Assembly: GCA_029256185.1 (NCBI GenBank)
Contig: JAQSYI010000009.1
Span: 1 to 64,000, forward strand
DNA length: 64,000 bases
Reading direction: 5' to 3'
DNA from: Paenibacillaceae bacterium
GTDB lineage: Bacteria > Bacillota > Bacilli > Paenibacillales > NBRC-103111
The position numbers and the translations under genes are program-made. Positions 27,822 through 35,225 of the stretch are shown in pieces (position 1 is the first letter of the stretch; each line of letters opens with the position of its first letter). The notes beneath the pieces are model-generated. The model was not told the origin of the DNA. It ran no database searches and saw only the letters and a program-made list of their open reading frames with translations.

Positions 27822-28038
27822 CATTTTGCAAGCTGTTCGGCCATGGGCGCTCCACCCGACTGCCAACAGCTAGCATTTTGCAAGCTGTTGGGACACGGGC
27901 GCTCTACTCGGCTGCCAACAGCTATCATTTTGCAAGCTGTTGGGCCACAGGTGCTCCACTCGGCTGCCAACAGCTATCATTTTGCAAGCTGTTCGGCCAC
28001 GGGTGCTCCACCCGACTGCCAACAGCTATCATTTTGCA
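27822..28038. repeat. Four tandem 52-bp hairpin-forming repeats between convergent genes
   Basis: Units start at 27822, 27874, 27926 and 27978, with a partial fifth at 28030. Each begins CATTTTGCAAGCTGTT and ends GCCAACAGCTA; AGCTGTT pairs with AACAGCT. Units 1 and 4 share CGGCC and CACCCGACTGCC, while units 2 and 3 share GGG and CTCGGCTGCC. That nested pattern points to stepwise duplication. The array fills the gap between the methyltransferase terminator and the stop codon of the opposing gene at 28079. Confidence 0.9.
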
Positions 28039-28078
28039 ATTATGCTTTGACATGGAAAGACGCAGGCCTTCCCTACTT

Positions 28079-29179
28079 TTAATGAACAGACTGATTCTCG
28101 AACACCACTTCATCGATGGGCTTGTTGCCCTGCAGCATGGTGAAGCTGATCTGGCTGTAGTCTTTTTCCTTGTCCAATTCCTGCATGACCAGCGACGCGA
28201 TTTTCTCCCGCACTCCCGGATAAGTGAATGTGGTGCGGAAATCGATGAAACCCGTCAACTGCTTCCGGCTGATATCCACGGTAGCCGTCCCAATAGGCAA
28301 GCCGCCCTCACGCTGGTTATAGATTTCATAGGTTAGCATATCCTTGTCATCTCTGGCAAGGGTAACGGTGAATTCTTCCTCCCTGCCGCCCGCTGCCCAC
28401 TGAAACCCCGCTTCGTCCTCCGCCTCAATCAAATCCTTGTGCGAAAGCTCGATGGTCTCAATAATAACACCCTCATAGCGGTGATCTATGGCAAACGTAT
28501 CGATTAAATCAGCATCAAAATCCATAACTACCAGATTGGTAACTGTCTCAATTTCCTCATCCAGAGGATTAAACATCCAGTGAATGTCGCCAACAACATC
28601 GTTGCCGATTATTCTCATGAAAACTTCCGCGATCCATTCCTGATCCCTGTCATATACGTGATACTCCGCCTGATGGCGGGTTTGACTTGTAGGGACAAGC
28701 TCATAGTATACCGGATTACGGTAATCGTTGCCAGGCTCCAAGGGATCATCATCGTATAAGGCTCCGCCCCGGTCCATCCGGATCGTCTCCCGGTCCAACG
28801 CATCCCAGTCCCCCAGGTCGTCATCATCCGCTACCCAGATCACCTCGGGCTCATCTTCATCCAGATCCTTAACACCCGTAAGCTCCAATGTATTCCCTGT
28901 GGCAATTACATGATCATAGGAGCTATGGGTGACCAGCACCTCGCACTCCCTTACCTGCATAGCGTGGATCAGTGCCTGGATATAATCGGTTATGAAGCGG
29001 TCAACCGCCTTTTTGTCCTTGGAGGATAACGATTCCTTCTCCAGTTGGACCGAACCGCTTATCCGCTCTTGTTCCCTGTATACCAGCAGAAGCGTACCGA
29101 CATACTGCCCCTCGCACAGAATATCGCAGACTTCACCGCCGGCTGTTCTCATATCGGGCCTCAAGGTAATTTCAGCCAT
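28079..29179 (-). CDS. Conserved-looking acidic protein of unknown function with three repeat modules
   Basis: A 366-residue soluble, strongly acidic protein beginning MAEITLRPDM. GGGAGG precedes the ATG at 29179; the longer frame would add an unsupported leader. Three ~100-residue modules seem related. Each has a strand like LLVYREQE, YHVYDRDQEW or YEIYNQREGG, then a Gly-containing turn, a helix and a closing strand (about 15-95, 195-285, 290-366). An Asp/Glu-rich segment (~105-165, including VADDDDLGDWDAL) joins modules 1 and 2. No family or catalytic motif is recognised. A 7-bp palindrome (CATTCTT, T, AAGAATG at 29209-29223) lies in its upstream region. Confidence 0.7.
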   Translation of the reverse strand: MAEITLRPDMRTAGGEVCDILCEGQYVGTLLLVYREQERISGSVQLEKESLSSKDKKAVDRFITDYIQALIHAMQVRECEVLVTHSSYDHVIATGNTLELTGVKDLDEDEPEVIWVADDDDLGDWDALDRETIRMDRGGALYDDDPLEPGNDYRNPVYYELVPTSQTRHQAEYHVYDRDQEWIAEVFMRIIGNDVVGDIHWMFNPLDEEIETVTNLVVMDFDADLIDTFAIDHRYEGVIIETIELSHKDLIEAEDEAGFQWAAGGREEEFTVTLARDDKDMLTYEIYNQREGGLPIGTATVDISRKQLTGFIDFRTTFTYPGVREKIASLVMQELDKEKDYSQISFTMLQGNKPIDEVVFENQSVH

Positions 29180-29264
29180 GAACCATCGCCTCCCACACAG
29201 TTTGACATTCATTCTTAAAGAATGCCTCCCAGCCCAAATTATATGCACCCGGGCATATGTCCAA

Positions 29265-29291
29265 ACGGAGAACTCACAACCGCATAAGATA
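29265..29291 (+). promoter_or_regulatory. Possible sigma-K type sporulation promoter of the yjcZ-like gene
   Basis: AC at 29265-29266 is followed after 16 bp by CATAAGATA (29283-29291), matching the known sigma-K pattern (AC, 16-17 bp, CATANNNTA). It lies ~95 bp upstream of the start codon. The match is short and could be chance. Confidence 0.35.
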
Positions 29292-29387
29292 ACGTAGACC
29301 GACAGACAGACGGCAATAAACATCAATCCGCACATGAATCCCATCTTCGGTTGCAGGTCGGTAAAACTACACAAGGAGGAATTCATG

Positions 29388-29480
29388 ATGAGCGCAGTTG
29401 CTGGCGGCTTCACAACTACAGGTGTTATCCTGGTATTGTTCATTCTCCTGGTTATCATTTCGCGTGGTATTCTCTACTAA
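29388..29480 (+). CDS. YjcZ family sporulation micro-protein
   Basis: A 30-residue single-helix protein. It opens MSAVAGGFTTTGVI, continues with the hydrophobic run LVLFILLVII and ends SRGILY. The N-terminal Gly-rich stretch, GFTTTGVILVLFILLVII core and R-x-x-LY end are the hallmark of the YjcZ family of short Bacillales membrane proteins linked to sporulation. AAGGAGGA (29373-29380) is 7 bp before this ATG; an adjacent ATG at 29385 is also possible. A strong terminator follows at once, so it is a single-gene unit. The biochemical role of the family is not established. Confidence 0.88.
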   Translation: MSAVAGGFTTTGVILVLFILLVIISRGILY

Positions 29481-29493
29481 TACTTCACCGCAG

Positions 29494-29529
29494 CAAAAAC
29501 CGGCCTCCTCTTGCAGGAGCCGGTTTTTT
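29494..29529 (+). terminator. Rho-independent terminator after the yjcZ-like gene
   Basis: AACCGGC with CTCCT pairs with AGGAG and CCGGTT across a 5-nt loop, followed by a run of Ts. Poly-A on the left side means it could also work for the minus strand. Downstream (29538-29587) an 18-bp unit (TGCTTGTACTTCTGCCAG) is repeated about 2.7 times before the stop codon of the phosphatase gene at 29602. Confidence 0.85.
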
Positions 29530-29601
29530 GCCGCGCTTATGCTTGTACTTCTGCCAGTGCTTGTACTTCTGCCAGTGCCTGTACTTGAGCTCCGCTTGGG
29601 C

Positions 29602-30411
29602 TTAGCTCAGCTGCAGCACATGCTTAAGGAGCGCTGCCCGGACTCCATCCTCATTGTTGCTTGCCGTTGTCAGGTCCGCGGCCGATTTTACCGCTTCAGG
29701 AGAGTTGCCCATGGCGATTCCCAGCCCGGCAAACTGCAGCATGGCCGTATCATTATTATAGTTGCCGATCGCAAGCACTTGCTCCGCCGGAATCTGCCGC
29801 GAGCGGGCCAATTGCTTCAGCGCATTGCCCTTGGTCGCCTGGGGATGCATGACATCGATGAAATAATCTCCGCTGCGGATTGGGACCATGGAGCAGCGCG
29901 TCTGCGCCCACTCCCTCTCCACCCGGTCCATATCTTCACTGGTCCCGAACAGGGTGAATTTGAGAATCGGCTCGTCCACGGCAATCACATCCTCCACGCG
30001 GATGGGCCGGATGCCGAACCTTACGTACATGTCCTGCTCTCTGGGAGTAATCCGGTCAATATACATATCGTACACGGTATTGGCGTCATAGTGGATGCCC
30101 GTATTGCGGCAATAATCCAGCAGACCGGCAAGCTCCTCTACAGGAAATCCGAAGCTGTGCAGAACGCTCCTCTGCTCAGACTCCATGGTGATTCCGCCGT
30201 TATGGGCGATCAGAATTCCCTTTAACCCCAACTCCTCCATCAGGTAAAACGTGTTGGACGGGCTCCGGCCCGTACACAGCACAATGGATGCACCCTCCTC
30301 GTAGCACCGGCGTACGGCATCCTTGGTTCCCTCAGTCAGAACATGATCATCCGTGAGCAAGGTCCCGTCCACATCAAGAGCAATCAACTGGTATGGCAGA
30401 TTCATATTCAT
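29602..30411 (-). CDS. Cof-type HAD-IIB family hydrolase
   Basis: A 269-residue cytoplasmic phosphatase of the haloacid dehalogenase superfamily. Motif I is LIALDVDGTLL (nucleophile Asp in DVDGT), motif II is VLCTGRS, and the C-terminal motif is AIGNYNNDTAMLQFAG followed by GIAMGNS. The IIB cap lies between. Such enzymes dephosphorylate small sugar or nucleotide phosphates; the substrate here is not predictable. ATG codons lie at 30411 and 30405, and AGGGAG is better spaced for 30405. A 165-bp repeat element ends only ~13 bp upstream of the start, so the promoter may lie in or across the element. Confidence 0.85.
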   Translation of the reverse strand: MNMNLPYQLIALDVDGTLLTDDHVLTEGTKDAVRRCYEEGASIVLCTGRSPSNTFYLMEELGLKGILIAHNGGITMESEQRSVLHSFGFPVEELAGLLDYCRNTGIHYDANTVYDMYIDRITPREQDMYVRFGIRPIRVEDVIAVDEPILKFTLFGTSEDMDRVEREWAQTRCSMVPIRSGDYFIDVMHPQATKGNALKQLARSRQIPAEQVLAIGNYNNDTAMLQFAGLGIAMGNSPEAVKSAADLTTASNNEDGVRAALLKHVLQLS

Positions 30412-30423
30412 TCTCCCTTCCTT

Positions 30424-30591
30424 AGGGCGTGTCTGAAAACTCGCTTGAGGGCATCTTTCGCCGCCTTTTCGCCCCTAGCTGCGTTGCTTTCGCTTGGCCC
30501 GGGGTCCCCGGTACGCCTGCACAAAAGCGCCTTGCCAGAAACGAAAATTTGGGCTTTATATGCTCCCCACGGAGTTTTCATACACACCTTA
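30424..30591 (+). mobile_element. ~165-bp MITE-like repeat, copy B
   Basis: The left end GGGCGTGTCTGAAAACTC and right end GAGTTTTCATACACACC form the terminal inverted repeat. The interior has a CCGGGG/CCCCGG hairpin (CCCGGGGTCCCCGG). TTA flanks both ends, consistent with a TNA-type target duplication known for some IS5-family relatives. The element lies between the divergent-side start of the phosphatase gene (30411) and the stop codon of the pseudouridine synthase gene (30615), both on the minus strand. A reading frame beginning MSENSLEGIFRRLFAP crosses it and is not a real gene. Confidence 0.85.
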
Positions 30592-30614
30592 GCCGGTTTT
30601 TGATATCCGGCCTT

Positions 30615-31367
30615 CTATTCCGTCTTCAACTCCATAAGTTCTGCTGCAGTCAATTCGCGGTACTGTCCCAAATCCAGATATTCATCCAACAGCAAGGAGC
30701 CCATCTTCATCCGTTTCAAATAAGTTACTTTCTTGCCCACCGCTTCGAACATTCGTTTCACTTGATGAAACTTTCCTTCCATAATGGTCAATTCAATCTT
30801 GGAGGATTGTCCCTTCTGCGGGTCTCCCTCAGCGAGAATGACCAGTTGGGCAGGCAAAGTCACATATCCGTCATCCAATTCAACTCCCGAGGAAAAAGCC
30901 TTCCGGTCTTCTTCCCCCACTGCTCCGGTTACTTCCGCATAATACATTTTGGGAACATGCTTCCGCGGGGACAGAAGCTCATGAGCCAGCTTCCCGTCGT
31001 TGGTGAGCAGCAGCAGCCCCTCCGTGTCCTTATCCAGCCTGCCTACGGGGAACAGATCATAATGGGAATACTCCTTCCCCAGAAGATCGATTACAGTCCG
31101 GTCCCGGTTATCTTCAGTAGCGGAGACAACTCCCGGCGGCTTGTTCATCATCAGATAGACGAACTCCCTATAATGTACCGGCTCGCCATCAACTATGATC
31201 GCATCCGTCTCCGGATTGACCTGAAGACCGCTGTCCTTCACTGTCTTTCCGTTGACCTGCACTCCGTTGCGCTTCACCAGCAGCCTGATCTCGCTCCTGG
31301 AGCCAAAACCGGAATGGGCCAGCAGTTTGTCCAAGCGTTGAGTCTGTTTCACTACACCCATCTCCAT
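30615..31367 (-). CDS. rsuA: 16S rRNA pseudouridine synthase (RsuA family)
   Basis: A 250-residue rRNA-modifying enzyme. An N-terminal S4 RNA-binding domain (QRLDKLLAHSGFGSRSEIRL) precedes the catalytic domain with VGRLDKDTEGLLLLTNDG, where the Asp is the catalytic residue. TIMEGKFHQVKRMF matches the conserved C-terminal motif. It probably converts one uridine of 16S rRNA to pseudouridine. It overlaps the end of the upstream methyltransferase gene by 16 bp, so the two rRNA-modification genes are likely translated together. The start is uncertain: ATG at 31367, ATG at 31361 or GTG at 31352. Confidence 0.87.
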   Translation of the reverse strand: MEMGVVKQTQRLDKLLAHSGFGSRSEIRLLVKRNGVQVNGKTVKDSGLQVNPETDAIIVDGEPVHYREFVYLMMNKPPGVVSATEDNRDRTVIDLLGKEYSHYDLFPVGRLDKDTEGLLLLTNDGKLAHELLSPRKHVPKMYYAEVTGAVGEEDRKAFSSGVELDDGYVTLPAQLVILAEGDPQKGQSSKIELTIMEGKFHQVKRMFEAVGKKVTYLKRMKMGSLLLDEYLDLGQYRELTAAELMELKTE

Positions 31368-32878
31368 CCTGCGGGGTATTCATTCTTTAGTGTGCCCTGG
31401 GACCATTTGCCCCAGCCCAGAGGGAACCCGTCCACACAAACCAGCACATATCCCTTGGCCGGTGTTTCATTCGCGCGGCGGATGGCGCCCTCCTCTATGA
31501 ACAGCGTCTCCCCCTTCAGATAGCGGATTACCTCATCAGAGGCCGCATTCAGATGAAGAGAACGCCGTACGGTCTGAGGCTCCAACCCCAAAGCCAGCGC
31601 ATGCGAGGGCTCGAATCTCCCCCGCTTCAGCATGCCCGCCGGCCAGCCCGGCCTGAAGGCCTTCAGGCCATCCAACGCCGGACTGCCGTACGGGGAAAGA
31701 TAGAGATGCTCACCGAACAGCAACGGGGTACCGGGGAGGAGTTCCACCAGATTATCCGCACAGAACGCAAGCCACGGGGAGAGGTCAGCAGCGGCGTCCG
31801 CAGGAGAGGGCTGCTTGCGCCCGCCGCTGCCACGCTCCTTGCCAGAAAAGCCAGCTGATTTCCCTCCTGTGGAACCAGCCTGTCCCGCCGCAACAATTCC
31901 GTCATGCCGCTCTGCGGCAGGGGCGCCTCCGCTCTTCTCCAGCACAGCGGCAAAATGCCCCTCCCCCCGGACGAGATGCGGCCATAACCGCAGCGTTCCT
32001 GCCGTTTGCAGCGCAGCCTCATCGGGAACTGCCTGATCCGCCGCCGCGGCAGCCCACTCCTGCCGCCCGTGGGCGAATCCGTGAGCCGTCTGCACAGGAA
32101 CGACCTTGAACTCCGGATGGTCCCGCAAGAAGGAGGCGATCATCCCTTCGTTCTCCTCCGGGGAGAAGGTGCAGGTGGAGTACACCATCCTTCCTCCCGG
32201 GGCAAGCAGCTTGGCTGCCGCCTTCAGGATAGGAGCTTGCATGGTGCAGCACCGCTCTACGGAATGCTTCTCCCATTGACGGATCATATCTTCTTCCTTG
32301 CGGAACATGCCCTCGCCTGAGCACGGTGCATCGATCAGAATCTTATTGAAGTAACCGGGCCAGCTTGCAGCCAGCCGTTCCGGAAGCTCATGCATCACAA
32401 GCGCGTTCCTGATTCCGAACAGCTCCACATTCTTGGCCAGAGCACGCACCCGCTCCAGGCTGTTGTCATTGGCTGCGATAATTCCCTGCCCCCGGAGCTT
32501 GCCCGCCAATTGGGTTGTCTTGCCCCCGGGAGCTGCGCACAGATCAAGGACCCTGTCTCCGGGACATACCTCCAACAATTCGGCAGGGAGCATGGCGCTG
32601 GGCTCTTGGATATAATACAGACCCGCATGATAATAAGGATGCTTGCCGGGCCGCGCTCCCTCTTCATAATAAAAACCCTCCGGCGCCCAAGGCACAGGAG
32701 CCAGCCCGAAATCTGTGCATGCCTCCAACTCCGAGGGAGTCAGCTTCAGAGGATTGCTCCGGAGTCCGTAGGAGCGTTCTCTCCCGTACGAAGCGACAAA
32801 GCTGTCATAATCGTCCCCGAGCATGCCCCGCATACGCTGCAAGAACGCACCGGGCAGTTTAACCGTCATAATCGTCAC
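31352..32878 (-). CDS. RsmF-like 16S rRNA (cytosine-C5) methyltransferase, paralog 2
   Basis: A 508-residue NOL1/NOP2/Sun-family methyltransferase with the same domain order as the protein at 26221. It has LDLCAAPGGKTTQLAGKLRG for SAM, IDAPCSGEGMFRKEE, and YSTCTFSPEENEG with the catalytic Cys. A low-complexity linker rich in Gly, Ala, Ser and Lys (~330-375) precedes the RNA-binding C-terminal domain ending GWGKWSQGTLKNEYPAG. The start is GTG at 32878, or ATG three codons in. It shares an overlapping operon with the RsuA-type gene. Which cytosine each paralog modifies cannot be told from sequence. Confidence 0.88.
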   Translation of the reverse strand: MTIMTVKLPGAFLQRMRGMLGDDYDSFVASYGRERSYGLRSNPLKLTPSELEACTDFGLAPVPWAPEGFYYEEGARPGKHPYYHAGLYYIQEPSAMLPAELLEVCPGDRVLDLCAAPGGKTTQLAGKLRGQGIIAANDNSLERVRALAKNVELFGIRNALVMHELPERLAASWPGYFNKILIDAPCSGEGMFRKEEDMIRQWEKHSVERCCTMQAPILKAAAKLLAPGGRMVYSTCTFSPEENEGMIASFLRDHPEFKVVPVQTAHGFAHGRQEWAAAAADQAVPDEAALQTAGTLRLWPHLVRGEGHFAAVLEKSGGAPAAERHDGIVAAGQAGSTGGKSAGFSGKERGSGGRKQPSPADAAADLSPWLAFCADNLVELLPGTPLLFGEHLYLSPYGSPALDGLKAFRPGWPAGMLKRGRFEPSHALALGLEPQTVRRSLHLNAASDEVIRYLKGETLFIEEGAIRRANETPAKGYVLVCVDGFPLGWGKWSQGTLKNEYPAGWRWV

Positions 32879-32931
32879 TCATTTCCGCAAATTTCATTGC
32901 AGGCTTCGCTTGCCAAGCTGCTTTGGTCCTA

Positions 32932-32940
32932 TGCTATACT
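32932..32940 (+). promoter_or_regulatory. Extended -10 promoter of the thioredoxin-like gene
   Basis: TGCTATACT matches the extended -10 pattern and lies ~75 bp before the GTG start at 33014. TTGCCA upstream is 19 bp away, slightly long for a -35 box. Confidence 0.45.
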
Positions 32941-33013
32941 ATACCAAGAATAAGGTCTCAATTCATCAATAGATCGGACACATTCCATCATTATAAACAC
33001 GGGAGGGGTAGAT

Positions 33014-33526
33014 GTGAAGAAGCTGCTTATGTATTTGGGCATTGTCGCCGGATTATTCGCCATTTTGTTTGGAGTAAACCAGATGTCGTTGAAGAGCCAG
33101 GGTGAGAACATCTACGGCATCCCCGCGTCCAAGCTCAATTCTCTGACCGTCAAGCAACTGGATGATCCCAACTATCAGAACATCATTCTTCCTGCGGAGC
33201 TGGAGCAGCGGCTCAAAGGCAACACACCGTCCTTTATCTACTTCTTCTCGCCTGCATGCGTCCACTGTGTAGCGACGACTCCCCACTTGGCCCCATTGGC
33301 CAAAGAATTAGGCGTAGACATGAAAATATTCAATGTACTTGAATTCACCGGGGGCTGGACCGACTACAAGCTGACAGTAACCCCCACCCTGGTATACTAC
33401 GAGGACGGCAAGGAAGTAGAGCGCCTGGAGGGCGGCTTCAGCATGGACAGCAGCAACAAGCCCACCCCTGCCTCTTACGAAGCGTTCAAGGCGTTCCTGA
33501 ACAAGCACAAGGCCGACAACCAATAG
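33014..33526 (+). CDS. Membrane-anchored thioredoxin-like protein
   Basis: A 170-residue protein with an N-terminal membrane anchor (LLMYLGIVAGLFAILFG) and an extracytoplasmic thioredoxin fold. The redox motif CVHC (Cys82, Cys85) sits in FFSPACVHCVATTPHL, and VTPTLVYYEDGKEV includes the cis-Pro loop. It probably exchanges disulphides at the outer membrane face; its partner is unknown. GTG start with GGGAGGGG at good spacing. It is monocistronic, with an extended -10 upstream and a terminator at 33575. Confidence 0.85.
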   Translation: MKKLLMYLGIVAGLFAILFGVNQMSLKSQGENIYGIPASKLNSLTVKQLDDPNYQNIILPAELEQRLKGNTPSFIYFFSPACVHCVATTPHLAPLAKELGVDMKIFNVLEFTGGWTDYKLTVTPTLVYYEDGKEVERLEGGFSMDSSNKPTPASYEAFKAFLNKHKADNQ

Positions 33527-33574
33527 TACATGGAAGTTTTCAAGCCAAATCCGACTAAGTTGTCCAGACAACAG

Positions 33575-33604
33575 CAAGACCGCTCCTGTAACAGGGCGGT
33601 CTTG
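33575..33604. terminator. Hairpin terminator between convergent genes
   Basis: CAAGACCGC pairs with GCGGTCTTG, with an inner CCTG/CAGG stem around TAA. The T-run is weak on both strands. It lies between the thioredoxin-like gene (+) and the DUF309 gene (-) and may serve both. Confidence 0.75.
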
Positions 33605-33659
33605 TTCACGTTGGAATCGTCTTTTGTCTTGGGCTGATGCCATCGGAGTAACGGGAAAC

Positions 33660-34073
33660 CTATTCCTCCCGGGAGGGAGGGTTCTCCCTCATGGCCTCCA
33701 CTAACCCGCGGAGCTCAGGGTCAACCACCTCAATATCCAGGTCGTAGAACGCGAAGGGCTCCTCTGCAAGCCTCCGCAGCTTCTCCGCATAGACTCTGCT
33801 TTCCCCGACAAGCTTGCCGAGCCGGATGCCGTACAATACCTCCGGCTCCTCCCCAAGCTTATCAATTCCTTGGGTGAACAGCTTGATGGAGCCGCTGACG
33901 TTGCCATTGCGGAAATGATACAAGCCTACGGCAATCTGGAGCAGCCCCTGAAAAACAAGATTCCGCCCTTCCTCCAGCCACAGCTCCTCCATCACCTCGT
34001 GACACTCGAAGTAATCCCGTTCCACATTGAAGTAATAGATAAAAGCCACATAAAGCTGCTCATACCCTCTCAT
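33660..34073 (-). CDS. DUF309 domain-containing protein
   Basis: A 137-residue helical cytoplasmic protein. The family signature is clear: FNVERDYFECHEVMEELWLE, followed by QGLLQIAVGLYHFRNGN. The H, E and W residues line the proposed pocket. The biochemical function of DUF309 is not established. Its start overlaps the stop of the RelQ gene by 4 bp (ATGA), so translation is coupled. Confidence 0.85.
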   Translation of the reverse strand: MRGYEQLYVAFIYYFNVERDYFECHEVMEELWLEEGRNLVFQGLLQIAVGLYHFRNGNVSGSIKLFTQGIDKLGEEPEVLYGIRLGKLVGESRVYAEKLRRLAEEPFAFYDLDIEVVDPELRGLVEAMRENPPSREE

Positions 34074-34897
34074 GGGCCTTCGTCTCCTGCGGGCTTGGAT
34101 TTGCCGCCGCTGGCCAAACCGGCCAAAGCCGCCTCTACATCCTCCGCCAGCTCATACAGCCGCGACAATTCATTGCTTTCCCAGATTTCCTGGAAGCGGC
34201 TCTGGAACAAGCCCGCCTCCTTCACTCTGCGGTGGAAATAAAGCACCTGAATCTGGTTGAGCATCTTCGTCACCAGACTGGCATGATCCTCGAACAGCTT
34301 CTGGGACTCCACGATCTCATCGCGTATGCTGGACATCTCCTGATCCAGCCGGTAAGCCGCCTCGGCCGCCTTGGACAGGCGGTTGCTGATATCCTCCGGA
34401 ATAGTCCCGTGATATTTATAGTTAAGGGAGTGCTCAATCGTCGCCCAGAAATTCATGGCCAGGGTGCGGAGCTGAATCTCCGCCAACAGATTCTTCATGC
34501 CTAATGAAGTCTGAACGGGATATTCCACGATAATATGATAGCTGCGGTAGCCGCTGTCCTTCTTGTTGCGGATATAATCCTTGCAGTACATCATCTTCAG
34601 ATCCTGGCGCTCGCAGATCAGCTCAGCCAGACGTTCGATATCCTCTTCAAACTGGCACATGATCCGGATGCCGGCAATGTCTTCAATTCCGGTCTCCAGC
34701 TGATCCATAGGCACACTCAGCTTCTTGGCCTTCGCCAGAATACTGGAGATGCGCTTCACGCGGCCGGTAACGAACTCAATCGGCGAATACTCCTCCCGGG
34801 CCTTCAGCTCTGTACGCAGTATCTTGAATTTGACCTTCAGCTCTTCAACCGCTTGTTCATAGGGCAGTAAAAACTTGCTCCAATCCCTTCCGTCCAT
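34070..34897 (-). CDS. relQ: Small alarmone synthetase, GTP pyrophosphokinase RelQ/SasB type
   Basis: A 275-residue enzyme transferring pyrophosphate from ATP to GDP or GTP to make (p)ppGpp. The start MDGRDWSKFLLPYEQAVEEL and SPIEFVTGRVKRISSIL closely resemble Bacillus YjbM (SasB/RelQ). IEDIAGIRIMCQF, SGYRSYHIIVEYP and EIQLRTLAMNFWATIEHSL are synthetase motifs; no hydrolase domain is present. It is ~60 residues longer than the usual ~211, with a C-terminal helical extension ending in a Gly/Lys/Ser tail. The first gene of a pair with DUF309, overlapping by 4 bp. Confidence 0.92.
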   Translation of the reverse strand: MDGRDWSKFLLPYEQAVEELKVKFKILRTELKAREEYSPIEFVTGRVKRISSILAKAKKLSVPMDQLETGIEDIAGIRIMCQFEEDIERLAELICERQDLKMMYCKDYIRNKKDSGYRSYHIIVEYPVQTSLGMKNLLAEIQLRTLAMNFWATIEHSLNYKYHGTIPEDISNRLSKAAEAAYRLDQEMSSIRDEIVESQKLFEDHASLVTKMLNQIQVLYFHRRVKEAGLFQSRFQEIWESNELSRLYELAEDVEAALAGLASGGKSKPAGDEGP

Positions 34898-35087
34898 ATG
34901 GCCTTCCTCCCACCCGTTAAGTCAACCTGTGCCAATATAAACCTTACCCCCTACATTATTAAACCCCATCTGGGGGAGCAATGCAAGATGTTCCCAAATG
35001 GATGAGTGAGGCGAAGTTTGCCGCTGTGCACGAACAAGCCCATATGTTAAAATGAGGTATGACTATATCAGGAAGGGTTGGTATTCT

Positions 35088-35222
35088 GTGAAGAAACAAG
35101 CTCCCGTGCTGGCACGTAAACAAAAGAACAATGAAGTGAACAAGAAGGCGATTATTTGGACGGTGTCCGTTGTTGCCGCGGTAGTCGTTCTCACAGCCGT
35201 TCTGATTATTGTAAACGGTTAA
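35088..35222 (+). CDS. Small single-helix membrane protein, 44 residues
   Basis: GTG start with GGAAGGG 10 bp upstream. The protein has a basic N-terminal half (KKQAPVLARKQKNNEVNKK) and one membrane helix (AIIWTVSVVAAVVVLTAVLI), ending VNG. It stops 3 bp before the stop codon of the convergent L,D-transpeptidase gene. No family is recognised. Ribosome site, charge pattern and a clean helix support a real gene. Confidence 0.65.
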   Translation: MKKQAPVLARKQKNNEVNKKAIIWTVSVVAAVVVLTAVLIIVNG

Positions 35223-35225
35223 TCG

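Noticed and set aside
27822..28038. CRISPR array
   Set aside because: The 52-bp units are contiguous without unique spacers and no cas gene is present.
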